A stretch of DNA of 64,000 bases, taken from positions 3,515 through 67,514 of the forward strand of contig NZ_LMDS01000004.1 of assembly GCF_001425865.1 (NCBI RefSeq). Reading direction: 5' to 3'. The position numbers and the translations under genes were made by a program. Positions 45,905 through 53,530 of this stretch are shown here, piece after piece (the first letter of the stretch is position 1; the number at the start of each line of letters is the position of its first letter). The notes beneath the pieces were generated by a model. The model did no database searches and was not told the DNA's origin. It worked only from the letters and a program-made list of their open reading frames with translations. The stretch comes from Rhizobacter sp. Root404. GTDB taxonomy: Bacteria > Pseudomonadota > Gammaproteobacteria > Burkholderiales > Burkholderiaceae_C.

Positions 45905-46477
45905 ATGAGTGCGAACACCGAAACCGGCAACGTCACCACACTGCCCACCAGCGTCGAGCGCCTGGCGCTCGACGAAGCCGGCCTCGACGCTGCCAAGCGC
46001 TCGCTGGATCAAGGCGCGGTGGTGCCGAGCTACGGGCCCTGGCGCGAGGACATCATCAAGCTGCTGAACGACGCACTCGCCACCGAGATCGTCTGCATCA
46101 TGCGGTACAAGCGCCACCACTTCACGGCCAAGGGGCTGTCGTCGCCCAAGATCGCCGAGGAGTTCCTGGTCCACGCGCAAGAGGAAACGGCGCACGGCGA
46201 CCAGATCGCCGAGCGCATCGTGCAGCTCGGCGGCGAGCCCGATTTCTCGCCGGCCACCCTGCTCTCGCGCAGCCACGCGGACTACGACGATTCGACCGAC
46301 CTCAAGGCCATGATCAAGGCCAACCTGATCGCCGAGCGCGTGGCGATCGAGGCGTACACCCAGATGATCCACCTGATCGGCGACAAGGACTCGACGACGC
46401 GCCGCATGCTCGAAGGGATCCTGAGTCAGGAGCAGGAACACGCCGACGAACTCAGCGACTGGATGACCGACAACTAG
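45905..46477 (+). CDS. Ferritin-like/bacterioferritin-type diiron protein
   Basis: 190-residue four-helix protein predicted to oxidise and store iron or protect against oxidative damage. Diiron ligands follow the ferritin pattern: Glu61 (LATEIV), Glu94 and His97 (EETAH), Glu144 (IAERV), and Glu176 and His179 (EQEH). The first 45 residues form an extension outside the bundle. No heme-binding methionine of true bacterioferritin is evident, so the Dps-like or ferritin-like name is safer. It lies between the DUF1328 and BON genes. Confidence 0.85.
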   Translation: MSANTETGNVTTLPTSVERLALDEAGLDAAKRSLDQGAVVPSYGPWREDIIKLLNDALATEIVCIMRYKRHHFTAKGLSSPKIAEEFLVHAQEETAHGDQIAERIVQLGGEPDFSPATLLSRSHADYDDSTDLKAMIKANLIAERVAIEAYTQMIHLIGDKDSTTRRMLEGILSQEQEHADELSDWMTDN

Positions 46478-46549
46478 CGTTCGCCCACGGTGGCGGGCCC
46501 CAGCCACCTCACACGTCATAACTCTGCTCAACAATCAGGAGAACACACC

Positions 46550-46864
46550 ATGCAAGCACGCACCACCCTCGCTTCGGCCCTTTGCGTCTTCGCGCTGATC
46601 ACGGCCTCGGGCTGCGCCGTCACGCGCGGCCAGGAAACCGTCGGCGCCTATGTCGACGACGCGGCGATCACGACCGCGGTCAAGGCCAAGTTCGTCGAGG
46701 ACAAGACGGTCGACGCGGCGTCGATCAAGGTCGAGACGCTGAACGGGACCGTGATGCTGTCCGGCTTCGCGAAGAACTCGGCCGAGCGCAACATGGCCGA
46801 AGACATCGCGATGAAGGTCAAGGGCGTCAAGAGCGTCAAGAACTCGGTTGCCGTGCGCCCATAA
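46550..46864 (+). CDS. BON-domain lipoprotein (OsmY-like)
   Basis: 104-residue lipoprotein with signal peptide and lipobox ITASGC (Cys22 expected as the lipidated residue). One BON domain follows (about 38-102: DDAAITTAVKAKFVED, VETLNGTVMLSGFAKN, KGVKSVKNSVAVRP). BON domains bind phospholipid and occur in osmotically induced proteins such as OsmY, which fits the neighbourhood. It is followed by a terminator. Confidence 0.88.
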   Translation: MQARTTLASALCVFALITASGCAVTRGQETVGAYVDDAAITTAVKAKFVEDKTVDAASIKVETLNGTVMLSGFAKNSAERNMAEDIAMKVKGVKSVKNSVAVRP

Positions 46865-46911
46865 TTCGCGCGCAGCGATCCAGGGGCCGGCAGCAAGTCG
46901 GCCCGACAACG

Positions 46912-46948
46912 AGCCCCGGATTCAGCGCGAATCGCGGGGCTTTCATTT
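46912..46948 (+). terminator. Terminator after the BON lipoprotein gene
   Basis: AGCCCCG and CGGGGCT form a 7-bp stem with a 16-base loop, followed by TTCATTTG. It ends the group 45703-46864. Confidence 0.65.
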
Positions 46949-46975
46949 GCCCGACCGACCCCCACCAGGACCGCC

Positions 46976-48193
46976 ATGAGCGCTGTGCCCGCCGAGACCA
47001 CCAGACCGAACTCCAGCGTCGCCGCGACCGTCATCGCGACACTGGCGATCGTCGCGACGCTGTGGTTCGGACGGTCGTTCCTGATCCCGCTGACCGCCGG
47101 TCTGATGCTGGCGCTGCTGGTGATGCCGCTGACCGCGCTGCTGACGCGCATCGTGCGGCTGCGCATCATCGCGGTGACGGTCACGCTGGCGATCGTGATG
47201 GGCGCCATCGGCATGGCAGGCGCGGCCTTCGGCGAACAGCTGGCCCGCGTTGCCGGCCGCGTGCCGGACATGATCACGCTCGTGGCCCAGCAGGTGGCCG
47301 AGACGGAGCCGGGCGCCGAGTCGGTGCTCAAGCGCGCCCGCGAAGCATTCCGCGATCTGGACCGCGCAGCCGATCGCCTGGCGGGCGCGCGGCCGAGGCC
47401 GATCACGACATCGCCAGTGCGCAGCAAGGCCGCCATTTCACGCCAGGCGGCCGCTGCGAGTGCCGCCGCGGCAGCCGCTGCGAGCGCCGCTGCGACGGCA
47501 TCGGCGGCCTCGGAGCCCGCGGTGTCCATCTCCCAGACCGCGACGGTGGCGTTGCGCGACAGTGCCGTCAGCGGCTCCGGCGTGCTGTTCAAGCTGGCGG
47601 CCGACCTGACCATCATCTTCTTCATCGCGTTCTTCGTGCTGGTGGGCGGCGAGCCGCTGGCCACGCGCGTGCTCGACCTGTGGGATGAGCGGCCGGGCCT
47701 GCGCCTGCGCGCCGAGCATGCGGCCGGCGAGTGCGTGCGCCAGATCCACATCTACGGCGGCGTGCTGCTGGTGACGAACACGGTCGTCGGCCTGGCCGTC
47801 TGGGCCGCGTTCATGCTCGCCGGGCTCCCCGATGCCGGCGGCTGGGGGCTCACCGCGGCGATCCTGCACGTGGTGCCCTATCTCGGCATGGCGCTGCTGA
47901 CGGGCCTCGGTGCCGCCGAGGCGTTTCTGGCCCACGGCACGCTGAGCGCGGCGCTCGGCATGGCCGGCTTCGTGGTGGTGCTCTCGACGCTGATCGGCAC
48001 CGTCGTGACGGCCTGGCTGCAGGGCCGGGCCGCCAAGATGAACCCGGCCGCGGTCTTCATCGGCGTGGTCTTCTGGGGCGCGATCTGGGGCATCTGGGGC
48101 CTGTTGCTCGGCCCGGCGCTGGTCGTGCTGCTGAAGGTCGTGGCCGAACACACCCGACCGGGACAGCGGCTCGCGCACCTGATGCAGGGGTGA
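46976..48193 (+). CDS. AI-2E-family (PerM/TqsA-like) permease with Ala-rich insert
   Basis: 405-residue inner-membrane protein with about seven to eight helices (first pair about 16-55, then 60-82; last group about 205-390). C-terminal motifs such as LPDAGGWGLTAAILHVVPYLG and NPAAVFIGVVFWGAIWGIWG are typical of the family, whose members export small molecules or couple to sodium. A loop at about 145-180 is almost pure Ala and Ser (AAAASAAAAAAASAAATASA) and is not conserved in general. The substrate is unknown. Confidence 0.82.
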   Translation: MSAVPAETTRPNSSVAATVIATLAIVATLWFGRSFLIPLTAGLMLALLVMPLTALLTRIVRLRIIAVTVTLAIVMGAIGMAGAAFGEQLARVAGRVPDMITLVAQQVAETEPGAESVLKRAREAFRDLDRAADRLAGARPRPITTSPVRSKAAISRQAAAASAAAAAAASAAATASAASEPAVSISQTATVALRDSAVSGSGVLFKLAADLTIIFFIAFFVLVGGEPLATRVLDLWDERPGLRLRAEHAAGECVRQIHIYGGVLLVTNTVVGLAVWAAFMLAGLPDAGGWGLTAAILHVVPYLGMALLTGLGAAEAFLAHGTLSAALGMAGFVVVLSTLIGTVVTAWLQGRAAKMNPAAVFIGVVFWGAIWGIWGLLLGPALVVLLKVVAEHTRPGQRLAHLMQG

Positions 48194-48230
48194 CGCGCCG
48201 CTGGCGCGCAAGGGTGACGCGCCGCTGGCG
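48188..48230 (+). repeat. 24-bp direct repeat across the permease stop codon
   Basis: GGGTGACGCGCCGCTGGCG occurs at 48188-48206 and again at 48212-48230. The first copy contains the stop codon of the AI-2E-family gene. It looks like a small local duplication. Confidence 0.8.
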
Positions 48231-48237
48231 TGGTCGC

Positions 48238-48477
48238 TCAGCGACCGGTCTTGAGCTTCTTGTAGGCGGCGTCCGCCTCGGGGGCGCGGGTGGTGTCCTT
48301 CACGCCGCGCTCCACGTCGTCGTGCGCCTTCTTGATCGCCTCGCTGGGCTTCCCGTCGGTCATGCCGACGCGCTCGTCGCGGTCGTGCGGCATGTGCGGG
48401 TTGGTCGAATCGCCGGGATCGACGAGGTCGACGCTCGGTGGCGAACGGCGCGGCTTGCGCTGTGCGGGCAGGTTCAT
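48238..48477 (-). CDS. Small charged hydrophilic protein
   Basis: 79-residue protein of unknown function, with no membrane segment. It is rich in Asp, Lys, Pro and Arg (PRRSPPSVDLVDPGDSTNP, then DRDERVGMTDGKPSEAIKKA). Such disordered, hydrophilin-like proteins often appear in Burkholderiales stress clusters. It lies 23 bases downstream of the secreted protein gene, same strand. Confidence 0.6.
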   Translation of the reverse strand: MNLPAQRKPRRSPPSVDLVDPGDSTNPHMPHDRDERVGMTDGKPSEAIKKAHDDVERGVKDTTRAPEADAAYKKLKTGR

Positions 48478-48500
48478 CGGGGCTTTCGGAGTGATGGGGA

Positions 48501-49118
48501 TCAGAACGTGCTGCGCATGAACAGCGCGAGGCCGCCGCGGCGCATCCGCAGCGTCATGCGGGCATCGCCGGCCAGCTTCAGGCCGAGGCCGCCGTACGCG
48601 ATGTTGAAGCGCGATTGCGCCGATTTGAATTCGATGCCGACCTTGCCGGCGACGGCGTCGCCGCCGCCGATGCCGGCACCGCGCCAGCTCGCTGCGTCGG
48701 CGAACAGCGACGAACGGTCCGAGGTCCGGTAGCGCATGCCCAGCGTCAGCACGGTGCCGGAGCCCACGACATTGGCCGGCGCCTCCGGCAGCAGCCCGGC
48801 GGCGCCGGTGATCGGCCGCACGGAATACGCCAGCGTGCCGAGCCCCAGCCCCAGGTCCGCGCGGCCGCGAGAGATCCACAAGCGGTAGCCGACTTCGGTC
48901 GCCTCGCCACGGAAGTTCGGTGCGGTCCGCAACGGCTCGGGCACCGCGTCGTCCCGAACGAAGCGAGGCGAGTCGTTCTGCCCCGCACCGGCCGCACCGG
49001 TGAGCGCGGCCACGCTGCGCAGGGACGCGGCGCTGCCCTCGACATCGTCGTCGGCCCGCGCCCCGCCCGCCAGCGCCAGCGCCGCGACGAGGGCGATCAG
49101 GGGAGCGGTGCGCTGCAT
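48501..49118 (-). CDS. Uncharacterised secreted protein, probable outer-membrane barrel
   Basis: 205-residue protein with a signal peptide (LIALVAALALAGGARA). Its second half alternates polar and hydrophobic residues and ends in phenylalanine (ALFMRSTF), as beta-barrel outer-membrane proteins do. Repeats of strand-like segments (VGYRLWISRGRADLGLGLG, GIEFKSAQSRFNIAYGGLGL) support this. The family is not recognised. It sits between two small hydrophilic-protein genes, probably in one operon. Confidence 0.6.
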   Translation of the reverse strand: MQRTAPLIALVAALALAGGARADDDVEGSAASLRSVAALTGAAGAGQNDSPRFVRDDAVPEPLRTAPNFRGEATEVGYRLWISRGRADLGLGLGTLAYSVRPITGAAGLLPEAPANVVGSGTVLTLGMRYRTSDRSSLFADAASWRGAGIGGGDAVAGKVGIEFKSAQSRFNIAYGGLGLKLAGDARMTLRMRRGGLALFMRSTF

Positions 49119-49146
49119 GGTGCCTGTCTCCGGCCGGCGATCCGGT

Positions 49147-49347
49147 TCAGTAACGGCTGCGCAGTTCGCGGATCTGGCGCTCCGCTTCGGCCGAGCGCAG
49201 CGCGTGGGTCTTGTGGCCCTTGTCGTGCTGGCGGGCATGCTCGCGCGCCTCGAGCTGGTGGACGTCCTGCTCGGCGGGTTCCCATTCGCGGCGGCCCGGA
49301 TGACGTTCCGACTTGAACCCGGCCTGGTGCTGGCGATCGCGGTGCAT
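49147..49347 (-). CDS. Small highly charged protein
   Basis: 66-residue protein rich in His, Arg, Glu and Gln (HQLEAREHARQHDKGHKTHA), without hydrophobic segments and of unknown function. TAGGAG lies before the ATG at 49347. It is the first gene of a likely three-gene operon (49347-48238). Confidence 0.55.
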   Translation of the reverse strand: MHRDRQHQAGFKSERHPGRREWEPAEQDVHQLEAREHARQHDKGHKTHALRSAEAERQIRELRSRY

Positions 49348-49459
49348 GTGGCACTCCTACGAGGGATCTGGCGGCGCTGCGGCCCCTCCGTGCGCCTGAC
49401 CATGCTGCAAGCGTATCCAGGCGCGCGTGAGCGTTCGGTCGGAGCGCACCGAAAGCCGC

Positions 49460-49467
49460 GTAGGACG
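49460..49467 (-). promoter_or_regulatory. CGTCCTAC motif upstream of the small-protein operon
   Basis: On the minus strand GTTCCCGTCCTACGCGG lies 113 bases before the ATG at 49347 and points at it. Twelve bases after the octamer comes GCGCTCCGA, shared with the site at 45593. Confidence 0.45.
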
Positions 49468-49495
49468 GGAACGCGTCGCGCGTGCGCCGAGCGCG

Positions 49496-50233
49496 TCAGA
49501 TGAGCGGACGCGGCGCGGGCTTGCCGTCGCCGTACAGGTCCGCGATGCGTGCCAGCGCGTTCACGTCCAGCAGGTGCAGCCGGCCGTCCTCGATGCGGTG
49601 CAGCCCGCGGCGCTCGAGCTTGCGCAGGGTCTTGTTGGTGTGCACCAGCGAGAGCCCGAGCCCGTCGGCAATGTGCTGCTGCGTCAGCGGGAACGGCACG
49701 CCGTTGATGTCCGCATCCGGCAGCAGCGCGGCGGCGCGCTTGTACAGCAGGATCAGCAGCGTCGCGATGCGTTCCTCGGCATTGCGTCGGCCGACCGACA
49801 GCAGCGTGTCGTCGACCACCGATTCCTCGTGCGCCGTCAGCCACGTCACGGCGAAGCCGAGCGATGGGGCCGAGCGGTGCAGTTCCCACAGCGCGTCGCG
49901 CTGGAACACGCACAGCACGGTGTCGGTCAACGTGTGCACGCCGTGTGCCGCGGCATCGCCCATCTTCTGCTGCACGCCGATGAAGTCGCCGGGCAGCAGG
50001 AAATTCAGGATCTGGCGGCGCCCGTCGCTCAAGGTCTTGAAGCGGAACGCCCAGCCGCTCAGCACGGTGTAGAGCGGCGCATCGGCCTGCCCTTCGTGGA
50101 TCAGCGTGCGGTCGGCGAGCACCACGACCTGGTCGCGCTTCAGGGTCTCGATCAGCGCGTTCTCGGCATCCGTCTGCGCGATGAACAACGGCATCGGCCG
50201 CAGCGGGCAGGTGGCGCAGGGCACGACTTTCAT
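49496..50233 (-). CDS. Crp/Fnr-family transcription regulator
   Basis: 245-residue regulator with a cyclic-nucleotide-type sensor domain (about 25-140, with LIHEGQADAPLYTVLSGWAF and ILNFLLPGDFIGVQ) and a C-terminal winged helix (about 160-235, PFPLTQQHIADGLGLSLVHT, then NKTLRKLERRGL). The N-terminus starts MKVVPCATCPLRP: a CxxC pair (Cys6, Cys9) recalls Fnr, but the full four-cysteine cluster is not present. A role in controlling the surrounding stress genes is possible but not shown. Confidence 0.88.
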   Translation of the reverse strand: MKVVPCATCPLRPMPLFIAQTDAENALIETLKRDQVVVLADRTLIHEGQADAPLYTVLSGWAFRFKTLSDGRRQILNFLLPGDFIGVQQKMGDAAAHGVHTLTDTVLCVFQRDALWELHRSAPSLGFAVTWLTAHEESVVDDTLLSVGRRNAEERIATLLILLYKRAAALLPDADINGVPFPLTQQHIADGLGLSLVHTNKTLRKLERRGLHRIEDGRLHLLDVNALARIADLYGDGKPAPRPLI

Positions 50234-50274
50234 GGCTCCTCCAGGACTCGGCGCGCGAGCGCGGCTGTCGGACT

Positions 50275-50282
50275 CGACCTAC
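50275..50282 (+). promoter_or_regulatory. CGACCTAC, variant of the stress-island motif
   Basis: GGACTCGACCTACCGCGG lies 80 bases before the ATG at 50362. It differs from CGTCCTAC at one base and may be a weaker site, or chance. Confidence 0.3.
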
Positions 50283-50361
50283 CGCGGCGAGCGGTGTCGC
50301 CCGCTCGCGGGACGGCGGCGGAGTTTCTATTGTCGGACCACCGCAATCCCAGGAGACGACG

Positions 50362-50598
50362 ATGGCCCACCCACCCCGCGACAAGGACCTCCAAGGCGAG
50401 GGCAACTACGACGCGACCCGGCGCTACGACAAGTCGGTACGCGAGTTCGTCGAATCGGGCAGCGTCGACGACGCCGCCGCGGCAGCCGCGCCCGAGAATG
50501 CGGCCGAAGCCGAGGAGATGAAGCGCGCCGAAGAGATCGGCAAATCGCACTCGAAGGGCGAGGACCGGGCTGCGCCGCCGGACGCCCGCAAGCCATAG
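50362..50598 (+). CDS. Small hydrophilic protein
   Basis: 78-residue acidic, probably disordered protein (DLQGEGNYDATRRYDKSVRE, then AAPENAAEAEEMKRAEEIGK). Similar short proteins occur widely in Burkholderiales without known function. AGGAGACG precedes the ATG at a good distance, and a strong terminator follows, so it is a real one-gene unit divergent from the Crp/Fnr gene. Confidence 0.7.
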   Translation: MAHPPRDKDLQGEGNYDATRRYDKSVREFVESGSVDDAAAAAAPENAAEAEEMKRAEEIGKSHSKGEDRAAPPDARKP

Positions 50599-50626
50599 GT
50601 CGAGCCCGTCGGGCCCGCCCTCAGCG

Positions 50627-50654
50627 ACAAAAGCCGGCATCTGCCGGCTTTTGT
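50627..50654. terminator. Bidirectional terminator
   Basis: ACAAAAGCCGGCA, loop TC, TGCCGGCTTTTGT: a perfect 13-bp stem between the convergent genes ending at 50598 and 50676, with T-rich ends on both strands. Confidence 0.92.
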
Positions 50655-50675
50655 TCATGCGGACGCCGAAGCGGC

Positions 50676-51227
50676 TCAAGTCTTGCCGTACTTCGACTTG
50701 GCAGCGCTGATGCACGCCGATTTCGCGTCGCCGGCCAGGCTGTCACATTTCTCGGTCGCGACCTTGTAGTCGGCCTCGCGCTTGTCTTCGATCGCGTCGT
50801 TGCGCGCCTCGCCGACCTTCTTGCTCATCTTGGCATCGGCGAGCGCCTTCTTGTGCTCGGCCTTGGCCTCGGCCACGCAGACATCCTTCGCGTTGCCGCC
50901 CTTCTCGTCGCACATTTCCTTCGCGACGGCATAGCCGGCGTCGGCCTTCTCGACCGCGATCTTGTTGGCATCGGCCGGCTTGCCGGTGTAGTTGTACTCG
51001 GCTTCGGCCAGGGCCACCTTTTCCTTGCCTTTGGCCTGCTCCATGCAGATGTCCTTCTGGTTGCCCGAGCGCGAGTCGCACGCCGCCTTGTCGGCCTTGT
51101 ACTCGGCGCCGATGCGGTCCTTCGCCGCCGTGTAGTCGGCGCGGTTGCCGGTGGCGGCGAACGAGCCGCCGGCGGCGAGCATGGCGGCAATGGCCAGGCC
51201 GGTCTTGCAGTGCTGGAGCGTGATCAT
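50676..51227 (-). CDS. Periplasmic helical protein with three C-x10-C repeats
   Basis: 183-residue exported protein (signal peptide GLAIAAMLAAGGSFAATG). The mature part is Ala/Lys/Glu-rich helix with three cysteine pairs in the same spacing: CDSRSGNQKDIC, CDEKGGNAKDVC and CDSLAGDAKSAC. Each is followed by an A/K/E helix, as in three helical hairpins closed by disulfides. Related proteins are often mislabelled TolA because of the Ala/Lys composition; no TolA domain is present. Function is unknown; location in a stress island suggests envelope protection. Confidence 0.7.
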   Translation of the reverse strand: MITLQHCKTGLAIAAMLAAGGSFAATGNRADYTAAKDRIGAEYKADKAACDSRSGNQKDICMEQAKGKEKVALAEAEYNYTGKPADANKIAVEKADAGYAVAKEMCDEKGGNAKDVCVAEAKAEHKKALADAKMSKKVGEARNDAIEDKREADYKVATEKCDSLAGDAKSACISAAKSKYGKT

Positions 51228-51335
51228 GGAGTTGTCCCTTTCGTTTTTGCGGCGTGTTCCCGCGGTGAACGAAGTATCGAAACAGCCCCCGTCACGAGCC
51301 AGCGGACGCTGCCGCAGGCCCCCGTAGTTCTTGTC

Positions 51336-53462
51336 CTACCGCAACGGCGCCGCGGGTTTGGGCGCGGCCCTCGCCGGGGCCTTCGGCGGCGGCGGCGCAC
51401 CCAGCGCGGGGCGTGCGGCGATGCGCTGGGACAGCGCGCGACAGGTGTCGGCGCCCTGCTTCGCGTCGTCGCTGCTGCCGGTGTCGATCAGCGGCAGGAT
51501 CGCCGCCATCGGACTCAGCAGTGCCAGCAGCGCCGCCGCGCCCACCCGCTTGGCCAGCGGGCCTTTCTCGAGCGAGAACGACGGCTTGGCGAATGTGCCC
51601 TGGATGTGCACCGGCGTGCGCAGGGCGAGCGGGCTGAAGTCCTTCGGGCTGGCCACGACACGCAGGTCCATCGACTCGTTCGCGAGCGACAGCGAGCCGT
51701 CGGCCCAGAGCGTCGAATCGCGCGTGTCGACCACCAGCGCGCGCGGCTTCAGCAGGCCCCGATCGGCCACCAGGTCGACGACCGAGCACTGCACGGGCAA
51801 GGCGTCGTCGCCCTTGATCAGCATGCCCAGGCCCTGCGCGATGTCCAGGCCGACCGCCTCGACCGCCAGGTGCGAGACGGTGCCGTCCTTCACCTGCATC
51901 CGCACACCACCGCGCAGACTGCCGAGGATCGCGGCAGTCGACTTGCCCTCCCCGGCGACGCGCGCCTGGCCTTCGAGTCGGCCCGTGGCCCACGGCGGGC
52001 CGTTGTCGGCTCTTGCCTGGCGGATCCAGCTCTCCAGCCGGACGCCGCTCCAGCGCAGATCGGCGGTCCACTTGGCGACGGCAGCGCGCCCGTCCAGCCC
52101 GACGCTGCCGAACAGGCGCCCCTGCCCGGTGCGCGCTTCGAGCTCGCGCAACGTCAGCACACCGTCGATCAGCACGAGGTGGGTGCGCAAGGGCTTCAGC
52201 GGCTCGAGGAAAGTGCTGCCCAGGTCCAGGTTGTCGATGTCGACCAGCACGTTGGCATCCATCGCGCGCAGCGACGGCAGGTCGAACTCGCGGTTCGGCA
52301 GCACGTGGCCGGGTGCGGCGGTGTCGCGCTGCGCCGCGGCGGTCGGCGTCACCTCCGGCACCGCAGGCGACTTCTTCGCGGGCGCGCCCACGCTCGGCCC
52401 GAGGTCGGCCAGCAGCAGCTTGGTGCCGCTGAGCCGACCTGCCAGCACCGGGCGCGCAGGACGCGGGTCGTAGGTGAAGGCACCGGCGAGACGGCTGGAT
52501 CCGATCGTCGCCTGCTCGAACACCGCGTTCCACACCACGCCCTCCTTCGCGACCAGGCCCTGGGCGCGGAACGGCGGCGTCGTCGGCAGCGTCACGTTCA
52601 GGGGATCGCCGAGCGAGGCCAGCGACGGACCGCGGACGCTGAAGCGCCCTTTCAGCGCGGTCAGGTGCAAGGCATCGGTTGCGGTGCCGTTGAAGCTCAG
52701 CGCCGCGCCGCCGATGCGCGCGTCCAGCATGACCGGCAGCGCGATCTGGGCGGCGTCCTCGGCGATCACCGGCAGCACGCCGTTGGTCTTGAGCTCGATG
52801 CGGACCGGTTGCTTCTGGTACGAGCCCTTGCCGACGAACTGCAGCCCGGTCGCCCTGCCTTGCACGCCGGCGGCCGAGACCCTCTCGCCTTCGACCAGCG
52901 AATAGTTCGCATCGAGGTCCGCGACGATCAGCGCGTCGCGGTAGCTCAGGCGGCCTGCGTCGACCTGCAACCGGCCGAACACCGGCAGGCGCTGCGGTGT
53001 GTCGGCGGTGTCGGGCGTGTCGGTCTGATTGCCGAACTGCCACGAGGCCCGGCCGTCGGCCCGACGCTCGATGTGGCTGTCCAGTTCGGCCGCGCGCAAT
53101 TCGCGGATGCGCAGCGGCTCGCCGCCACGCGCCCGCCACAAGTCGCCGTACCCGAGCTTCATGCGCGCGTCGCGGGCCCGCAGCATGTAAGGTTCGGCAC
53201 TCCAGGCCGGCGCGCCGATCTCGATGAACGCCGCGTTCAGGTCGACGCTGCCGAGCAGGTGGATCTTGACGCGCGGTGCGGTGGCCGGATCGGCGCTCAG
53301 GCTCACCCGGCGTTGCAGCGCGCTGCCCAGCCATTGCTGCATCGGCCCCGCCAGGAAGGGCCAGCCGAGTGCTTCACAGACGCCGATGGCCACGACCAGC
53401 ACCAGCACCGCGGCACCCGCGATGCGGCCCCAGCGTGCAGGCCTGACGGTCGCTTCATTCAT
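51336..53462 (-). CDS. AsmA-family inner-membrane protein
   Basis: 708-residue protein of the AsmA/YhdP group, large periplasmic proteins thought to move phospholipid or shape the outer membrane. An N-terminal membrane helix (about 12-32, IAGAAVLVLVVAIGVCEALG) is followed by long beta-rich repeats. The C-terminal AsmA domain has LRGGVRMQVKDGTVSHLAVE, GDDALPVQCSVVDLVADRGL and LALRTPVHIQGTFAKPSFSL. A low-complexity Ala/Pro tail ends it. The start is taken as the ATG at 53462. Neighbouring genes on the same strand lie 68 bases upstream. Confidence 0.85.
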   Translation of the reverse strand: MNEATVRPARWGRIAGAAVLVLVVAIGVCEALGWPFLAGPMQQWLGSALQRRVSLSADPATAPRVKIHLLGSVDLNAAFIEIGAPAWSAEPYMLRARDARMKLGYGDLWRARGGEPLRIRELRAAELDSHIERRADGRASWQFGNQTDTPDTADTPQRLPVFGRLQVDAGRLSYRDALIVADLDANYSLVEGERVSAAGVQGRATGLQFVGKGSYQKQPVRIELKTNGVLPVIAEDAAQIALPVMLDARIGGAALSFNGTATDALHLTALKGRFSVRGPSLASLGDPLNVTLPTTPPFRAQGLVAKEGVVWNAVFEQATIGSSRLAGAFTYDPRPARPVLAGRLSGTKLLLADLGPSVGAPAKKSPAVPEVTPTAAAQRDTAAPGHVLPNREFDLPSLRAMDANVLVDIDNLDLGSTFLEPLKPLRTHLVLIDGVLTLRELEARTGQGRLFGSVGLDGRAAVAKWTADLRWSGVRLESWIRQARADNGPPWATGRLEGQARVAGEGKSTAAILGSLRGGVRMQVKDGTVSHLAVEAVGLDIAQGLGMLIKGDDALPVQCSVVDLVADRGLLKPRALVVDTRDSTLWADGSLSLANESMDLRVVASPKDFSPLALRTPVHIQGTFAKPSFSLEKGPLAKRVGAAALLALLSPMAAILPLIDTGSSDDAKQGADTCRALSQRIAARPALGAPPPPKAPARAAPKPAAPLR

Positions 53463-53530
53463 GTCCCATGCTCGCATGAGGGCGCCGGCGCGCTCATCGG
53501 GAAGGCGCGCCTCCGGCTGTGGGGATGCTC

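Noticed and set aside
49348..49355. CTCCTAC at the start of the 66-residue gene
   Set aside because: Read on the gene's strand it is GTAGGAG, the ribosome-binding site, in the opposite orientation to the regulon motif.
51331..51339. TTGTCCTAC near the end of the AsmA gene
   Set aside because: It overlaps the AsmA stop codon and faces no gene start, so chance is the better explanation. The CTCCTAC at 53529 likewise overlaps the ghrB-like stop.
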